Source: an uncultured Eubacteriales bacterium
GTDB taxonomy: Bacteria; Bacillota; Clostridia; UMGS1883; UMGS1540
Direction: 5' to 3'
DNA length: 12,176 nucleotides
NCBI GenBank assembly: GCA_900552775.1
Contig: USAP01000035.1
Location: forward strand, 1-12,176
Below are positions 1-7,687 of this stretch, piece by piece. Below the pieces are notes generated by a model. That model did not search any database and was not told the DNA's origin. It saw only the letters and a program-made list of their open reading frames with translations. The position numbers and the translations under genes were made by a program. How positions within the stretch are numbered: position 1 is the first letter of the stretch; each line of letters starts with the position of its first letter.

Positions 1-48
1 ATTACATAATATATATTATATATATTTTTTCTTGCGTTCCGGAGCTTT

Positions 49-711
49 TTAACATCCCCTGCCCCCTTTGGGGCAGACGCTCATACATACCCCGCATACG
101 GCGCCGCGCCCTATACTTTTAAATTTCTCTTTCATGTAGTCGCTGCACGCCTTGGCGTCAAAAATATCGTCTCTTGTCATGCCGCTTTGATACGCAACAT
201 TTTTTATGGCAAGCGCGCCGCATGCCTTGGAGCAGAGCGAGCAGCTGCCGCACAAATCCTCCTGCACGCGGCAAAGCGTTTTCAAAGGAGCATTTGTGAA
301 AACCGTGGCAAGCCTTACGCGCGGACCGAATTTGTGCGATATGAAAAGCGCGCTTTTTCCTATATATCCGAGCCCTGCGCGCACGGCAGCCGTTTTGTGC
401 GGAAAAATGCCCTGCATGCCGTTTACGGACTGGCTTGCCGGCACTGCGGCGGCTCTGTAACCCATGCTCTGAAGATATAAAACAAGCTGCAGCGTGACGC
501 TGTCAAGATACGCGTTGACGGTTCTGTAATGGTGAAAATACGTGTGCGTGGGGGAGGCGTCTATCTGCTCTGCCACGGCGTCCGAAAGGTGCAGCACGCA
601 TGATATAGCGGAAGGCAGCCCCTCAAAGGGCGTATCTTCGGAACATTCGGCAAAGCCCGAGTCCGAAATAAATCTGTCTTTTAAAAATTTATTGATATCG
701 TCATTTAACAT
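49..711 (-). CDS. QueG-like double [4Fe-4S] cluster protein (short epoxyqueuosine-reductase relative)
   Basis: This 220-residue protein has the core of the epoxyqueuosine reductase (QueG) family: an AGLGYIGKS block at about 112-120, a first Cys motif C154-x2-C157-x2-C160-x3-C164, and a second set C189...C206-x2-C209-x3-C213. These should hold two ferredoxin-like [4Fe-4S] clusters, so an electron-transfer or reductase role in the cytoplasm is likely. It is much shorter than full QueG (about 300-380 residues). The Asp-containing segment that normally precedes the AGxGxxGK block in QueG reads SVNGMQGIF here, so true queuosine synthesis is doubtful. The AAGGA at 726-730 lies about 14 bases before the ATG, which is long for a Shine-Dalgarno site. 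The gene is divergent from the thiI operon. The family call is fairly sure; the substrate is unknown. Confidence 0.8.
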   Translation of the reverse strand: MLNDDINKFLKDRFISDSGFAECSEDTPFEGLPSAISCVLHLSDAVAEQIDASPTHTYFHHYRTVNAYLDSVTLQLVLYLQSMGYRAAAVPASQSVNGMQGIFPHKTAAVRAGLGYIGKSALFISHKFGPRVRLATVFTNAPLKTLCRVQEDLCGSCSLCSKACGALAIKNVAYQSGMTRDDIFDAKACSDYMKEKFKSIGRGAVCGVCMSVCPKGGRGC

Positions 712-750
712 AATGATTATTCATGTCCTTTGCGTGTATTTTATATAATA

Positions 751-779
751 AGTATAACTTAAATCGGCTTTAATGTCAA
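751..779 (-). promoter_or_regulatory. sigma-A promoter of the QueG-like gene
   Basis: On the minus strand TTGACA (779-774) is followed by exactly 17 bases and then TATACT (756-751). This is a full -35 box and a 5/6 -10 box. Transcription would start near 744, giving a leader of about 33 nt. Confidence 0.75.
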
Positions 780-784
780 TTCCC

Positions 785-813
785 TTGACAAATCGGGAAA
801 AAAGCTTTAAAAT
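785..813 (+). promoter_or_regulatory. sigma-A promoter of the thiI operon
   Basis: TTGACA (785-790), a 17-base spacer and TAAAAT (808-813) form a near-consensus vegetative promoter. Transcription would start near 820, about 30 nt before the first start codon. No terminator or comparable promoter was seen before bioY ends, so it probably drives the whole run of genes to 7539. Confidence 0.75.
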
Positions 814-850
814 ATAGTATTGAAAAGCCGTCGAAAGGTAGGAATGCTTT

Positions 851-1210
851 ATGAAACAGAATCACGAACTCAAAAGACAGCTTATAGAAAACGAAATACA
901 CAGCATTGTTATGGCGGACAAACGCGCAATACTGCTCGATAATCTGCGCCGCCGGAAAAAGCGCCTCGGCAATTTGAAGCTCGGCGATACGGTGCTTCTT
1001 TTTGAATATATGGGAAGAAAGAAACATGCTTCGTCCGATGAAAACGACACGCTTTACAGAATTACGGAGGGCAAAGTCATTCAGGTTACAAAAAGCGGTT
1101 TTTTCCTTGACGGATTAAACGGCAGAGGTCATAAAACAATGGAGTTTGTGAACAAAGCGCATATAATAAGCGGCAGAGTTCAGCTCTTATTAAAGGAAAA
1201 GAATGTATGA
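851..1210 (+). CDS. small basic protein of unknown function, first gene of the thiI operon
   Basis: I do not recognise this 119-residue protein. The N-terminal half (about 1-40) looks helical and very basic, with RRRKKR at 33-38. The C-terminal half (about 41-115) looks like alternating beta strands, with LKLGDTVLLFEY and GKVIQVTKSGFFLD, as in a small SH3-like or KOW-like barrel. That fold reading is inference only. There is no signal peptide, membrane segment or Cys. An AAAGGTAGG Shine-Dalgarno lies just before the ATG. The stop overlaps the start of the cysteine desulfurase gene as ATGA (1207-1210), so the two are probably translationally coupled. Position and charge would fit an RNA-binding helper in tRNA thiolation, but nothing in the sequence proves it. 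Confidence 0.75.
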   Translation: MKQNHELKRQLIENEIHSIVMADKRAILLDNLRRRKKRLGNLKLGDTVLLFEYMGRKKHASSDENDTLYRITEGKVIQVTKSGFFLDGLNGRGHKTMEFVNKAHIISGRVQLLLKEKNV

Positions 1211-2325
1211 TTTATTTTGACAACAGCGCAACCACAAAGCCGTGCCGCGCCGCGGTGCAGGCTGCGGCGCGCGCCATGGAAGACGTGTTCGGGAATCCCT
1301 CGTCGTCTCACGGCGCCGGGATTGCGGCGCGTGCGGAGCTTAAGGCGGCAAGAGAAGAAGTGGCTTCTTCCCTGCATGTTACCCCCGATGAGATTTATTT
1401 TACTTCGGGCGGAACAATGTCTGACAATATCGCCGTTTTCGGCGGTGCGAAAAAAGGCGTCGGCAATCACGCGGTTACAACAAAAATTGAACATGAAGCG
1501 GTTCTGCTCTGCTTTGAAGAGCTTGAAAAGCGCGGTTTTGACGTGACGTATTTAACGCCGGAAAGCGACGGAAATATTTCGCTTTCGCAGATAGAAAAGG
1601 CGCTTACGCCCGAGACCTCGCTTGTGAGCATAATGACCGTAAACAACGAAACGGGCGCAATGCTGCCCGTTGACGGTGTGAAAGCTTTGATAAACAGAAT
1701 CTGTCCGCGTGCGCTTTTTCACACGGACGCGGTTCAGGCGTTCGGCAAAACGGAGCTTTACCCCGATAAGTGGGGTGTTGACCTTCTGAGCGTTTCGGGC
1801 CACAAAGTTCACGCACCCAAGGGCGTGGGCGCGCTTTATATAAGACGCGGCGTTTCGCTTCTGCCGCATATTTTCGGCGGAGGACAGGAGAAAAATATTC
1901 ATTCGGGAACGGAAAATCTCCCGGGAATTATGGGTCTTGCCGCGGCTGTGCGCGAGTTTGACATTCCGTGTAAAACCGTTTCAGAGATAAACGCGTACAT
2001 GCGCCGCGGAATTTCAAAGCTTGACGGAGCGGAGATTAACAGCCCCGAAGACGCATCGCCGTATGTCCTTAATGTGTCGTTCGGAAAAATCCCCTCGGAA
2101 GTTATGCTAAATGCCATGGCGGCGGAGGGAATATGCGCCTCGGCAGGGAGCGCGTGCGCGGCAAACCGTTCGGGCGAAAGCTACGTTCTGCGCGCCATGG
2201 GCAGAAGTCCGAAAAGTGCAATACGTTTCAGCTTTTCGCGTTTCAATACGCTTGAAGAAGCGGAAAAAACAATGGATTTTCTTAATAAAACCGTTCCCCT
2301 GCTTACGGAAATTGCAGGGAGGTAA
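1207..2325 (+). CDS. cysteine desulfurase, NifS/IscS family (NifZ-like partner of ThiI)
   Basis: A PLP-dependent fold-type I enzyme of 372 residues, normal for the family, that turns cysteine into alanine and carries the sulfur as a persulfide. Visible signatures are the N-terminal YFDNSATT, H96 in IEHEAV, NNETG at 146-150, D174 in HTDAVQ, the PLP lysine K200 in SVSGHK, and the persulfide cysteine C317 in SAGSACAA. It overlaps the preceding gene by 4 bp and is followed within 42 bp by thiI. In Bacillus subtilis the desulfurase beside thiI (NifZ) feeds sulfur to ThiI for 4-thiouridine, and that is the most likely job here. A role in Fe-S cluster assembly is also possible, since no other desulfurase or IscU/SufU gene lies in the window. 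Confidence 0.93.
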   Translation: MIYFDNSATTKPCRAAVQAAARAMEDVFGNPSSSHGAGIAARAELKAAREEVASSLHVTPDEIYFTSGGTMSDNIAVFGGAKKGVGNHAVTTKIEHEAVLLCFEELEKRGFDVTYLTPESDGNISLSQIEKALTPETSLVSIMTVNNETGAMLPVDGVKALINRICPRALFHTDAVQAFGKTELYPDKWGVDLLSVSGHKVHAPKGVGALYIRRGVSLLPHIFGGGQEKNIHSGTENLPGIMGLAAAVREFDIPCKTVSEINAYMRRGISKLDGAEINSPEDASPYVLNVSFGKIPSEVMLNAMAAEGICASAGSACAANRSGESYVLRAMGRSPKSAIRFSFSRFNTLEEAEKTMDFLNKTVPLLTEIAGR

Positions 2326-2329
2326 AACT

Positions 2330-2371
2330 GTGCCGGTGCAGGGCGGCGGAATGGAGATCAAATTAATATGA
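2330..2371 (+). CDS. possible 13-codon leader ORF coupled to thiI
   Basis: A GTG start at 2330 sits 7 bases after a strong Shine-Dalgarno, AGGGAGG (2316-2322). It opens a 13-codon frame ([13 protein letters not shown]) whose TGA (2369-2371) overlaps the thiI start as ATGA. A ribosome ending here would be placed on the thiI start, which has only a modest GGAG at 2353-2356. The frame is also open far upstream inside the desulfurase gene, so it could be chance. No product function is proposed. Confidence 0.25.
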   Translation: MPVQGGGMEIKLI

Positions 2372-3525
2372 AAGAAATTATACTTATTAAATACGGAGAA
2401 ATAATACTTAAAGGCTTAAACAGACATATATTCGAAGATAAACTTGTAGGAAACATCAAAAAAGCGGTGGGAGACAGTGCGCATGTTTATAAGTCGCTTG
2501 CAACGATTTATGCCGAGCCCCGGGAAGGCGCCGACATAGACGAGCTCATAGCGAAAATACGAAACGTTTTCGGAATAGTTTCAATAGCGCGCGCCGCGGT
2601 GTGCGAAAAGGAACTTTCCGATATCTGTGCCGCTGCGGCGGAATATTTAAAGGACGAGCTTTCCCTGGTTAAAACTTTCAAGGTTGAGACAAAGCGCGCG
2701 GACAAGAAATATCCGCTCAAATCTCCGCAAATCAGCGCGGAAGTGGGCGGCGCACTTTTGGACGCTTTCAAAAATTTAAGCGTCGACGTGAAAAATCCCG
2801 ACCTTATCGTAAACGTTGAGGTGCGCGAAAGCGCGGCGTATGTATACGGCGGAAGAATCCGCGGCAGAGGCGGCATGCCAACGGGTACGGCAGGCAAAGC
2901 CATGCTGCTGCTCTCCGGCGGAATAGACAGCCCCGTTGCAGGCTACATGATAGCAAAGCGCGGCGCAACACTTGAGGGAATACACTTTTTCTCGCACCCT
3001 TTCACAAGCGAGCTTGCAAAACAGAAGGTGCTTGACCTGGCAAGGGAGCTTAAAGGCTTTACGGGTTCTCTGCGTGTGCATATTGTGCCGTTTACGCAGC
3101 CGCAGCTTCAGATGCGCGAAAAATGCCCGGCGGAGCACTTAACGCTTATTATGCGCAGAATGATGATGATGATAGCCTCGGAAATTGCGAAAAAACAGGG
3201 TGCTTTGTGCCTTGTTACGGGCGAAAGCCTGGGTCAGGTTGCAAGCCAGACCATGGAGGCGCTTGCCGTGACGGATGATGCGGCTTCTCTTCCGTGTTTC
3301 CGTCCCGTAATAGGCATGGACAAAGAGGATATTGTAGCCATAGCGCGCGATATAGGCACATTTGAAACGTCTATACTGCCTTATGAGGACTGCTGCACGA
3401 TTTTTGTGCCCAAGCACCCCACAACAAGACCGAAACTTGAAAAAATTCTTGCCTCCGAAGCGCTTCTGGACGTTGAGACGCTGGTGCGCGACGCTGTCGA
3501 GGGAACAGAGGTTGTGGATGTCTGA
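2368..3525 (+). CDS. thiI: tRNA 4-thiouridine synthase ThiI (no rhodanese domain)
   Basis: ThiI adenylates uridine 8 of tRNA with ATP and replaces its oxygen with sulfur; in some bacteria it also serves thiamine thiazole synthesis. The 385 residues show the usual order: an N-terminal ferredoxin-like region with [12 protein letters not shown], a THUMP domain at about 60-165, and a PP-loop ATPase domain from about 175. The P-loop is SGGIDSP at 183-189, followed by [12 protein letters not shown] (284-295) and PYEDCC (338-343). The protein stops where the rhodanese domain of E. coli ThiI (482 residues) would begin, so persulfide probably comes straight from the adjacent desulfurase, as reported for B. 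subtilis. The stop overlaps the pncC start by 8 bp. Confidence 0.96.
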   Translation: MKEIILIKYGEIILKGLNRHIFEDKLVGNIKKAVGDSAHVYKSLATIYAEPREGADIDELIAKIRNVFGIVSIARAAVCEKELSDICAAAAEYLKDELSLVKTFKVETKRADKKYPLKSPQISAEVGGALLDAFKNLSVDVKNPDLIVNVEVRESAAYVYGGRIRGRGGMPTGTAGKAMLLLSGGIDSPVAGYMIAKRGATLEGIHFFSHPFTSELAKQKVLDLARELKGFTGSLRVHIVPFTQPQLQMREKCPAEHLTLIMRRMMMMIASEIAKKQGALCLVTGESLGQVASQTMEALAVTDDAASLPCFRPVIGMDKEDIVAIARDIGTFETSILPYEDCCTIFVPKHPTTRPKLEKILASEALLDVETLVRDAVEGTEVVDV

Positions 3526-3982
3526 TATATTTGAAAAACTTATAAACAAACATATTACGGTCTCCTGTGCGGAATCCTGCACGGGAGGTCTTCTGGCGGC
3601 GGCTTTTACGGATGCGCCGGGGATTTCCGCGGTGTTTTTCGAAGGTGCCGTCACATATGCAAATGAGGCTAAAGAGCGCCTCGGGGTAAAGGCGGAAACG
3701 CTGCAAAACTTCGGAGCGGTGAGCGAAAATACCGCGCTCGAGATGGCGGAATGCATAAGAAAACGCGCAAAAAGCGACATAGGTCTTTCCACCACCGGAA
3801 TCGCAGGTCCGGGCGGCGGCACACCCGAAAAACCCGTGGGACTTGTGTACTGCGCGATATCATCCGAAAAAGAAACGCGCGTTTATAAGCTGAATCTAAG
3901 CGGAAGCCGCGACGAGATAAGACGGCAGACGGTAAAAATTCTGCTTGAAAAACTGGAGGAGTACATAGATGAACAATATTAA
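3518..3982 (+). CDS. pncC: nicotinamide-nucleotide amidohydrolase (CinA C-terminal family)
   Basis: This enzyme converts nicotinamide mononucleotide to nicotinic acid mononucleotide and ammonia in pyridine-nucleotide recycling. I place the start at 3518 ([11 protein letters not shown]), which overlaps thiI by 8 bp and gives 154 residues, the usual size of a stand-alone CinA C-terminal domain; the frame is open further upstream only within thiI. Family motifs are AESCTGG at 18-24, whose Ser20 is the proposed nucleophile, [13 protein letters not shown] (40-52), and [17 protein letters not shown] at 92-108. The N-terminal molybdopterin-binding-like domain of full CinA is absent. The gene overlaps the next one by 14 bp. 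Confidence 0.92.
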   Translation: MSDIFEKLINKHITVSCAESCTGGLLAAAFTDAPGISAVFFEGAVTYANEAKERLGVKAETLQNFGAVSENTALEMAECIRKRAKSDIGLSTTGIAGPGGGTPEKPVGLVYCAISSEKETRVYKLNLSGSRDEIRRQTVKILLEKLEEYIDEQY

Positions 3983-4775
3983 ACTTTGGGATAAAACCCC
4001 GTTTTTTGACGAAAATATCAATCAGCCGGAGCCGTTTTTAAAGCCGTATATAAAAGACGGCGCAAAATCCGCGGTTATTGTGTGCCCGGGCGGCGCATAC
4101 CGCGACCTTGCCGAACATGAGGGCCATCCCGTTGCGCTGTGGCTCAATTCCATAGGCATTACGGCGTTTGTGCTTACATACCGCCTCGCTCCGTACACGG
4201 AGAAAGCCATAACGGGCGATATTTTGAGAGCCGTGCGCGTGGTGCGCAGCAATGCGGAAAACTTCGGCATTAAAAAAAACAAAATCGGCGTTCTGGGCTT
4301 TTCCGCAGGCGGACATTTGGCGTCTTCCGCGGCGGTACATTTTTCGGATTTTGTTTTCCCGAAAACAGATGACACCGATAACGAAAGCTCGCGCCCCGAT
4401 GCGGCAATACTTTGCTACCCCGTAATATCGCCGGACAGCGGCATGTGTCATGGAGACTCTTTTAAAAATCTTTTGGGCGAAAAGTTCGGAGACGAAAAAC
4501 TGATGAATTATTATTCCAACGAAAAAGCGGTGAAACCCGACACACCGCCCTGCTTTTTGTGGCACACGGGAGGGGATGACGGAGTTCCGCCCGAAAACAG
4601 CATGGAGTTTGCGAAAGGTCTGCAAAAAAATAAAATTCCGTACGAAATTCACATTTATGCCGGCGGCAGACACGGAATGGGTCTTGCGCAAAATCTTAAA
4701 GGCGAGAATACGTTCCGCATAGAAAAATGGACCGAAAGCTGCGAAGAATGGCTTAAATCAATAGATTTTATTTAA
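3969..4775 (+). CDS. alpha/beta-hydrolase, acetylesterase/BD-FAE-like
   Basis: A 268-residue serine hydrolase without signal peptide or membrane segment. It has the oxyanion-hole motif CPGGAY at 39-44, the nucleophile elbow GFSAGG with Ser112, a likely acid at Asp203 in GGDDGVP, and His235 in GRHGMG, so the catalytic triad looks complete. The layout resembles the acetylxylan-esterase and carbohydrate-ester group often annotated as alpha/beta hydrolase or prolyl oligopeptidase-like, so a short acyl ester of a sugar is the likeliest substrate. The Shine-Dalgarno (GGAGGA, 3955-3960) lies inside the pncC end. Its place between pncC and a topoisomerase gene says nothing about substrate. Confidence 0.85.
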   Translation: MNNIKLWDKTPFFDENINQPEPFLKPYIKDGAKSAVIVCPGGAYRDLAEHEGHPVALWLNSIGITAFVLTYRLAPYTEKAITGDILRAVRVVRSNAENFGIKKNKIGVLGFSAGGHLASSAAVHFSDFVFPKTDDTDNESSRPDAAILCYPVISPDSGMCHGDSFKNLLGEKFGDEKLMNYYSNEKAVKPDTPPCFLWHTGGDDGVPPENSMEFAKGLQKNKIPYEIHIYAGGRHGMGLAQNLKGENTFRIEKWTESCEEWLKSIDFI

Positions 4776-4797
4776 ATTCAGGACAGGGAGATAAACG

Positions 4798-6969
4798 ATG
4801 AACAATCCTCCGATTTTGCAAAAAATCACAGATACACTTGAAGAAAACTATATGCCGTACGCCATGAGCGTAATTATTTCGCGTGCAATTCCGGAGATAG
4901 ACGGCTTCAAGCCGTCGCACAGGAAGCTTCTTTACACCATGTATAAGATGGGGCTTCTGCGCGGCAACAGAACAAAATCGGCAAACATTGTCGGAGAAAC
5001 GATGAAATTAAACCCCCACGGCGATATGGCTATATATGACACAATGGTAAGGCTGACGCGCGGCAATGCCGCTCTGCTGCATCCGCTTGTGGATTCGAAG
5101 GGAAACTTCGGAAAGCAGTACAGCCGTGACATGTCATGCGCCGCACCGCGTTATACCGAGGCGAAGCTTGACAGTTTCTGTTCCGAAATTTTCGGGGATA
5201 TAGACCGCGACACCGTGGATTTTACCGATAATTACGACGGCACAATGAAAGAGCCCGTGCTGCTGCCCGTGAGCCTTCCCACAATTCTTTTAAACGCAAA
5301 CCAGGGAATTGCCGTGGGCATGGCAAGCAACATATGCTCGTTTAACTTAAAAGAACTCTGCGAAAGCACGATTGCCCTTTTAAAAAATCCCGGAGCGGAT
5401 ATAGGAGATATTCTGCTTGCGCCCGATTTCCCGGGCGGCGGCATATTGCTTTACGACCGCGCCGCAATGCAGGAAATTTACAAAACCGGGCGCGGCAGCT
5501 TCCGCGTTCGCTCAAAATACGGTTTTGACAAGAAAAATAACTGCATAGAAATTACCGAAATTCCGTACACGACCACAAGCGAAGCGATTATAGACAAAAT
5601 TGTTGACCTTATTAAAGACAACAAAATAAGAGAAATTGCCGATATAAGAGACGAGACGGACTTAAAGGGTCTTAAAATTACAATAGATTTAAAGCGCGGA
5701 ACGGATCCCGACAAGCTCATGACAAAGCTTTACAAAATGACGCCTCTGCAGGACAGCTTTGCGTGCAACTTCAATATTCTTATAGACGGTGCGCCGCGCG
5801 TTATGGGCGTTTACGAGATACTCGGCGAATGGATAAAATTCCGCACAAACTGCATAAAAAGAAGGCTTTCGTTTGATATAAAAAAGAAGTCCGAAAAGCT
5901 GCATCTGCTGCTCGGTCTGCGCGAAATTCTGCTTGACATTGACAAGGCAATCAAAATCGTGCGTGACACGGAGGAAGACGACCGCGTTGTGCCCAATCTC
6001 ATGGAGGGCTTCGGAATAGACGAGATTCAGGCGGAATACGTTGCGGAAATCAAACTCAGAAATTTAAACAAGCAATATATTTTAAAACGTCTTGAAGAAA
6101 CGGAGGATCTGCAAAAAGAAATCGCACACCTTAAAGAAATTCTCGGTTCCGAAAAAGAAGTTAAAAAACTTATACGCGAAAATCTTAAAGAAATTGCAAA
6201 AAAATACGGCTGCCCCAGAAAAACGGAGATTATAGAAGAAAACGAGGCGCCCGTGTATGCCGAGGAGGAATATATAGAGGACTACAACCTGCGCATATTC
6301 TTAACGCGCGCAAACTACTTCAAAAAAATCTCGCTTGTATCGCTGCGCAGCGCCTCGGAGCAAAAGCTTAAAGAAGACGATGAGATAATTGCCGAATTTG
6401 AAAGCGTAAACCGCGCCGATGTGGTTTTTATAAGCGACAGGCAAAATGCCTATAAGGCGCGCCTTTCCGATATTGCCGACTGCAAGGCGAGCGCATGGGG
6501 CGAGTTTTTGCCGAATGTTTTAAATATGCCTGAGGACGAAAAAATACTTTATTGCGTTCCGACGCAGGACTATTCAGGGAATATGCTTTTCGCGTTTGAA
6601 AACGGAAAGGTTGCCAAAGTTCCGCTTGCATCTTATGCCACAAAAACAAACAGGAAAAAGCTGCAAAACGCATACGGCTCCGCATCGCCGCTTATATCGG
6701 CGCTCTTTTTGCCGGAGGACGGAGATATTGCTCTTTTCTCGGATTCGGGGAAGCTTATGGTTATAAACACCTCGGAAATACCGCTTAAAACAACGCGCTC
6801 AACACAGGGCGTTCAGGTTATGAGAATGAAAAAAGGCTGCGTGCTTTCAAAAATGACGGCGGCGCAAAATGCCGGTCTTTCGGAGTCTGAAGCATACAGG
6901 GCAAAGTCGCTCCCCTCGGGAGGGTATTACCCAAAAGGCGGAGACGATCCGCAGATATCAATTTTTTAA
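4798..6969 (+). CDS. type IIA topoisomerase subunit A, ParC/GyrA-like
   Basis: The DNA breakage-reunion subunit of a type IIA topoisomerase, 723 residues. The N-terminal YAMSVIISRAIPEIDGFKPS (21-40) matches the family signature. The active-site Arg-Tyr is R118-Y119 in AAPRYTE, and the conserved Ile lies in NQGIAVGMASN (168-178). A coiled-coil dimer gate spans about 360-480. The C-terminal region (about 490-690) shows a few weak beta-pinwheel blades but no GyrA box, and the total length is short, so it is closer to ParC than GyrA. The quinolone-determining stretch is NPHGDMAIYD (72-81): the position of E. coli GyrA Ser83 is Met77, while Asp87 is kept as Asp81. No ATPase (ParE/GyrB) subunit is adjacent. 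The Shine-Dalgarno is GGGAG, 9 bases before the ATG. Confidence 0.92.
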   Translation: MNNPPILQKITDTLEENYMPYAMSVIISRAIPEIDGFKPSHRKLLYTMYKMGLLRGNRTKSANIVGETMKLNPHGDMAIYDTMVRLTRGNAALLHPLVDSKGNFGKQYSRDMSCAAPRYTEAKLDSFCSEIFGDIDRDTVDFTDNYDGTMKEPVLLPVSLPTILLNANQGIAVGMASNICSFNLKELCESTIALLKNPGADIGDILLAPDFPGGGILLYDRAAMQEIYKTGRGSFRVRSKYGFDKKNNCIEITEIPYTTTSEAIIDKIVDLIKDNKIREIADIRDETDLKGLKITIDLKRGTDPDKLMTKLYKMTPLQDSFACNFNILIDGAPRVMGVYEILGEWIKFRTNCIKRRLSFDIKKKSEKLHLLLGLREILLDIDKAIKIVRDTEEDDRVVPNLMEGFGIDEIQAEYVAEIKLRNLNKQYILKRLEETEDLQKEIAHLKEILGSEKEVKKLIRENLKEIAKKYGCPRKTEIIEENEAPVYAEEEYIEDYNLRIFLTRANYFKKISLVSLRSASEQKLKEDDEIIAEFESVNRADVVFISDRQNAYKARLSDIADCKASAWGEFLPNVLNMPEDEKILYCVPTQDYSGNMLFAFENGKVAKVPLASYATKTNRKKLQNAYGSASPLISALFLPEDGDIALFSDSGKLMVINTSEIPLKTTRSTQGVQVMRMKKGCVLSKMTAAQNAGLSESEAYRAKSLPSGGYYPKGGDDPQISIF

Positions 6970-6993
6970 GAGTAAAAAATAAGGAGAAAACCA

Positions 6994-7539
6994 ATGAAAA
7001 AATTTAATTTGAAAAAACAGGCTGAATGTGCGGTTCTTGCCGCGATTTTATGTATTGCCGCACCGATGGCGATTCAGATAGGACCCGTTCCGATTTCGCT
7101 TGCAACATTCGTTATAATGCTTGCCGGCGTTATACTGCCGCCCGTGCAGGCGGCGGCAGCGGTGCTTATATACATACTTTTGGGCTGTTTCGGACTTCCG
7201 GTATTTTCGGGTGCGCGCGGCGGTGTTCAGATTCTGTTTTCGAGCACCGGCGGATATATTATGTCGTACGTTTTTTATGCGCTTGTTATAAGCCTTGTGT
7301 GCAGAAAAAGATGTAATTCCGAAATGAAAAATGTTCTTATTGCAGTTTTGGGATGCGTTTTGGGAACAGTTGTTTGCTACCTTTTCGGCACAGCGTGGTT
7401 TGTTAAGCTTTCGGGCAGTGATGTGGCATATGCCATGGGTGTTTGCGTGCTGCCGTTTTTGCCGCTTGACGCGGTTAAAATCGTTTTGGCGTCCGTTGCC
7501 GGAACTGCTGTGAGAACAAGACTCGAGAAGCTGAATTAA
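6994..7539 (+). CDS. bioY: BioY, substrate-binding component of an ECF biotin transporter
   Basis: BioY binds biotin in the membrane and works alone or with the shared EcfAA'T energy module. The 181 residues have about six hydrophobic segments, the family pattern PISLATFVIMLAG (34-46), a YILLGCFGLPVF block (60-71), GGxxxLFSSTGGY at about 76-88, and the late PFLPLDAVKI (154-163). The start follows AAGGAG with good spacing, 24 bp after the topoisomerase gene. No EcfA or EcfT gene and no biotin synthesis gene is in the window, and no BirA-type operator was seen, so it is probably the last gene of the operon and uses a shared module. Confidence 0.92.
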   Translation: MKKFNLKKQAECAVLAAILCIAAPMAIQIGPVPISLATFVIMLAGVILPPVQAAAAVLIYILLGCFGLPVFSGARGGVQILFSSTGGYIMSYVFYALVISLVCRKRCNSEMKNVLIAVLGCVLGTVVCYLFGTAWFVKLSGSDVAYAMGVCVLPFLPLDAVKIVLASVAGTAVRTRLEKLN

Positions 7540-7561
7540 AACGCTCACGCTTGTTCGCTCT

Positions 7562-7588
7562 TCGAAGGGCTACAAGTATGCCCTTCGA
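7562..7588 (+). terminator. hairpin after bioY, possible weak terminator
   Basis: TCGAAGGGC (7562-7570) pairs perfectly with GCCCTTCGA (7580-7588) around a 9-nt loop. The four T's after it (7590-7593) make only a weak U-tract, so termination here may be partial. Confidence 0.45.
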
Positions 7589-7613
7589 GTTTTCCATTCG
7601 GCGCTCCGCTTAC

Positions 7614-7633
7614 GGAAACAACATGTTGTTTCC
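7614..7633. repeat. 20-nt perfect palindrome
   Basis: GGAAACAACA and TGTTGTTTCC join without a spacer to make a perfect 10+10 palindrome. It lies between the bioY hairpin and the main terminator. It could be a dimeric protein-binding site or part of an intergenic repeat element; nothing in the window tells which. Confidence 0.55.
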
Positions 7634-7649
7634 TACCCTCATATAGGAA

Positions 7650-7680
7650 TAAAAAGCCACGCACTGGTCGCGGCTTTTTA
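7650..7680. terminator. bidirectional rho-independent terminator
   Basis: TAAAAAGCC (7650-7658) and GGCTTTTTA (7672-7680) form a perfect 9-bp stem around a 13-nt loop. Runs of five T's on each strand fit a terminator that works both ways, closing the bioY operon on the plus strand and the sigF operon on the minus strand. Confidence 0.75.
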
Positions 7681-7687
7681 TGATTTT

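Noticed and set aside
3362..3517. Upstream extension of pncC inside thiI
   Set aside because: The extra residues lie wholly within thiI in another frame; family homology starts at the ATG at 3518.
6970..6993. Biotin-responsive operator or riboswitch before bioY
   Set aside because: The gap is only 24 bases and holds little besides the Shine-Dalgarno; no BirA-like inverted repeat is present.
7048..7548. 166-codon minus-strand frame across bioY, and similar long antisense frames at 3139-3822 and 4038-4691
   Set aside because: They mirror clear plus-strand genes, have no ribosome sites or recognisable domains, and are expected from the codon bias of the real genes.
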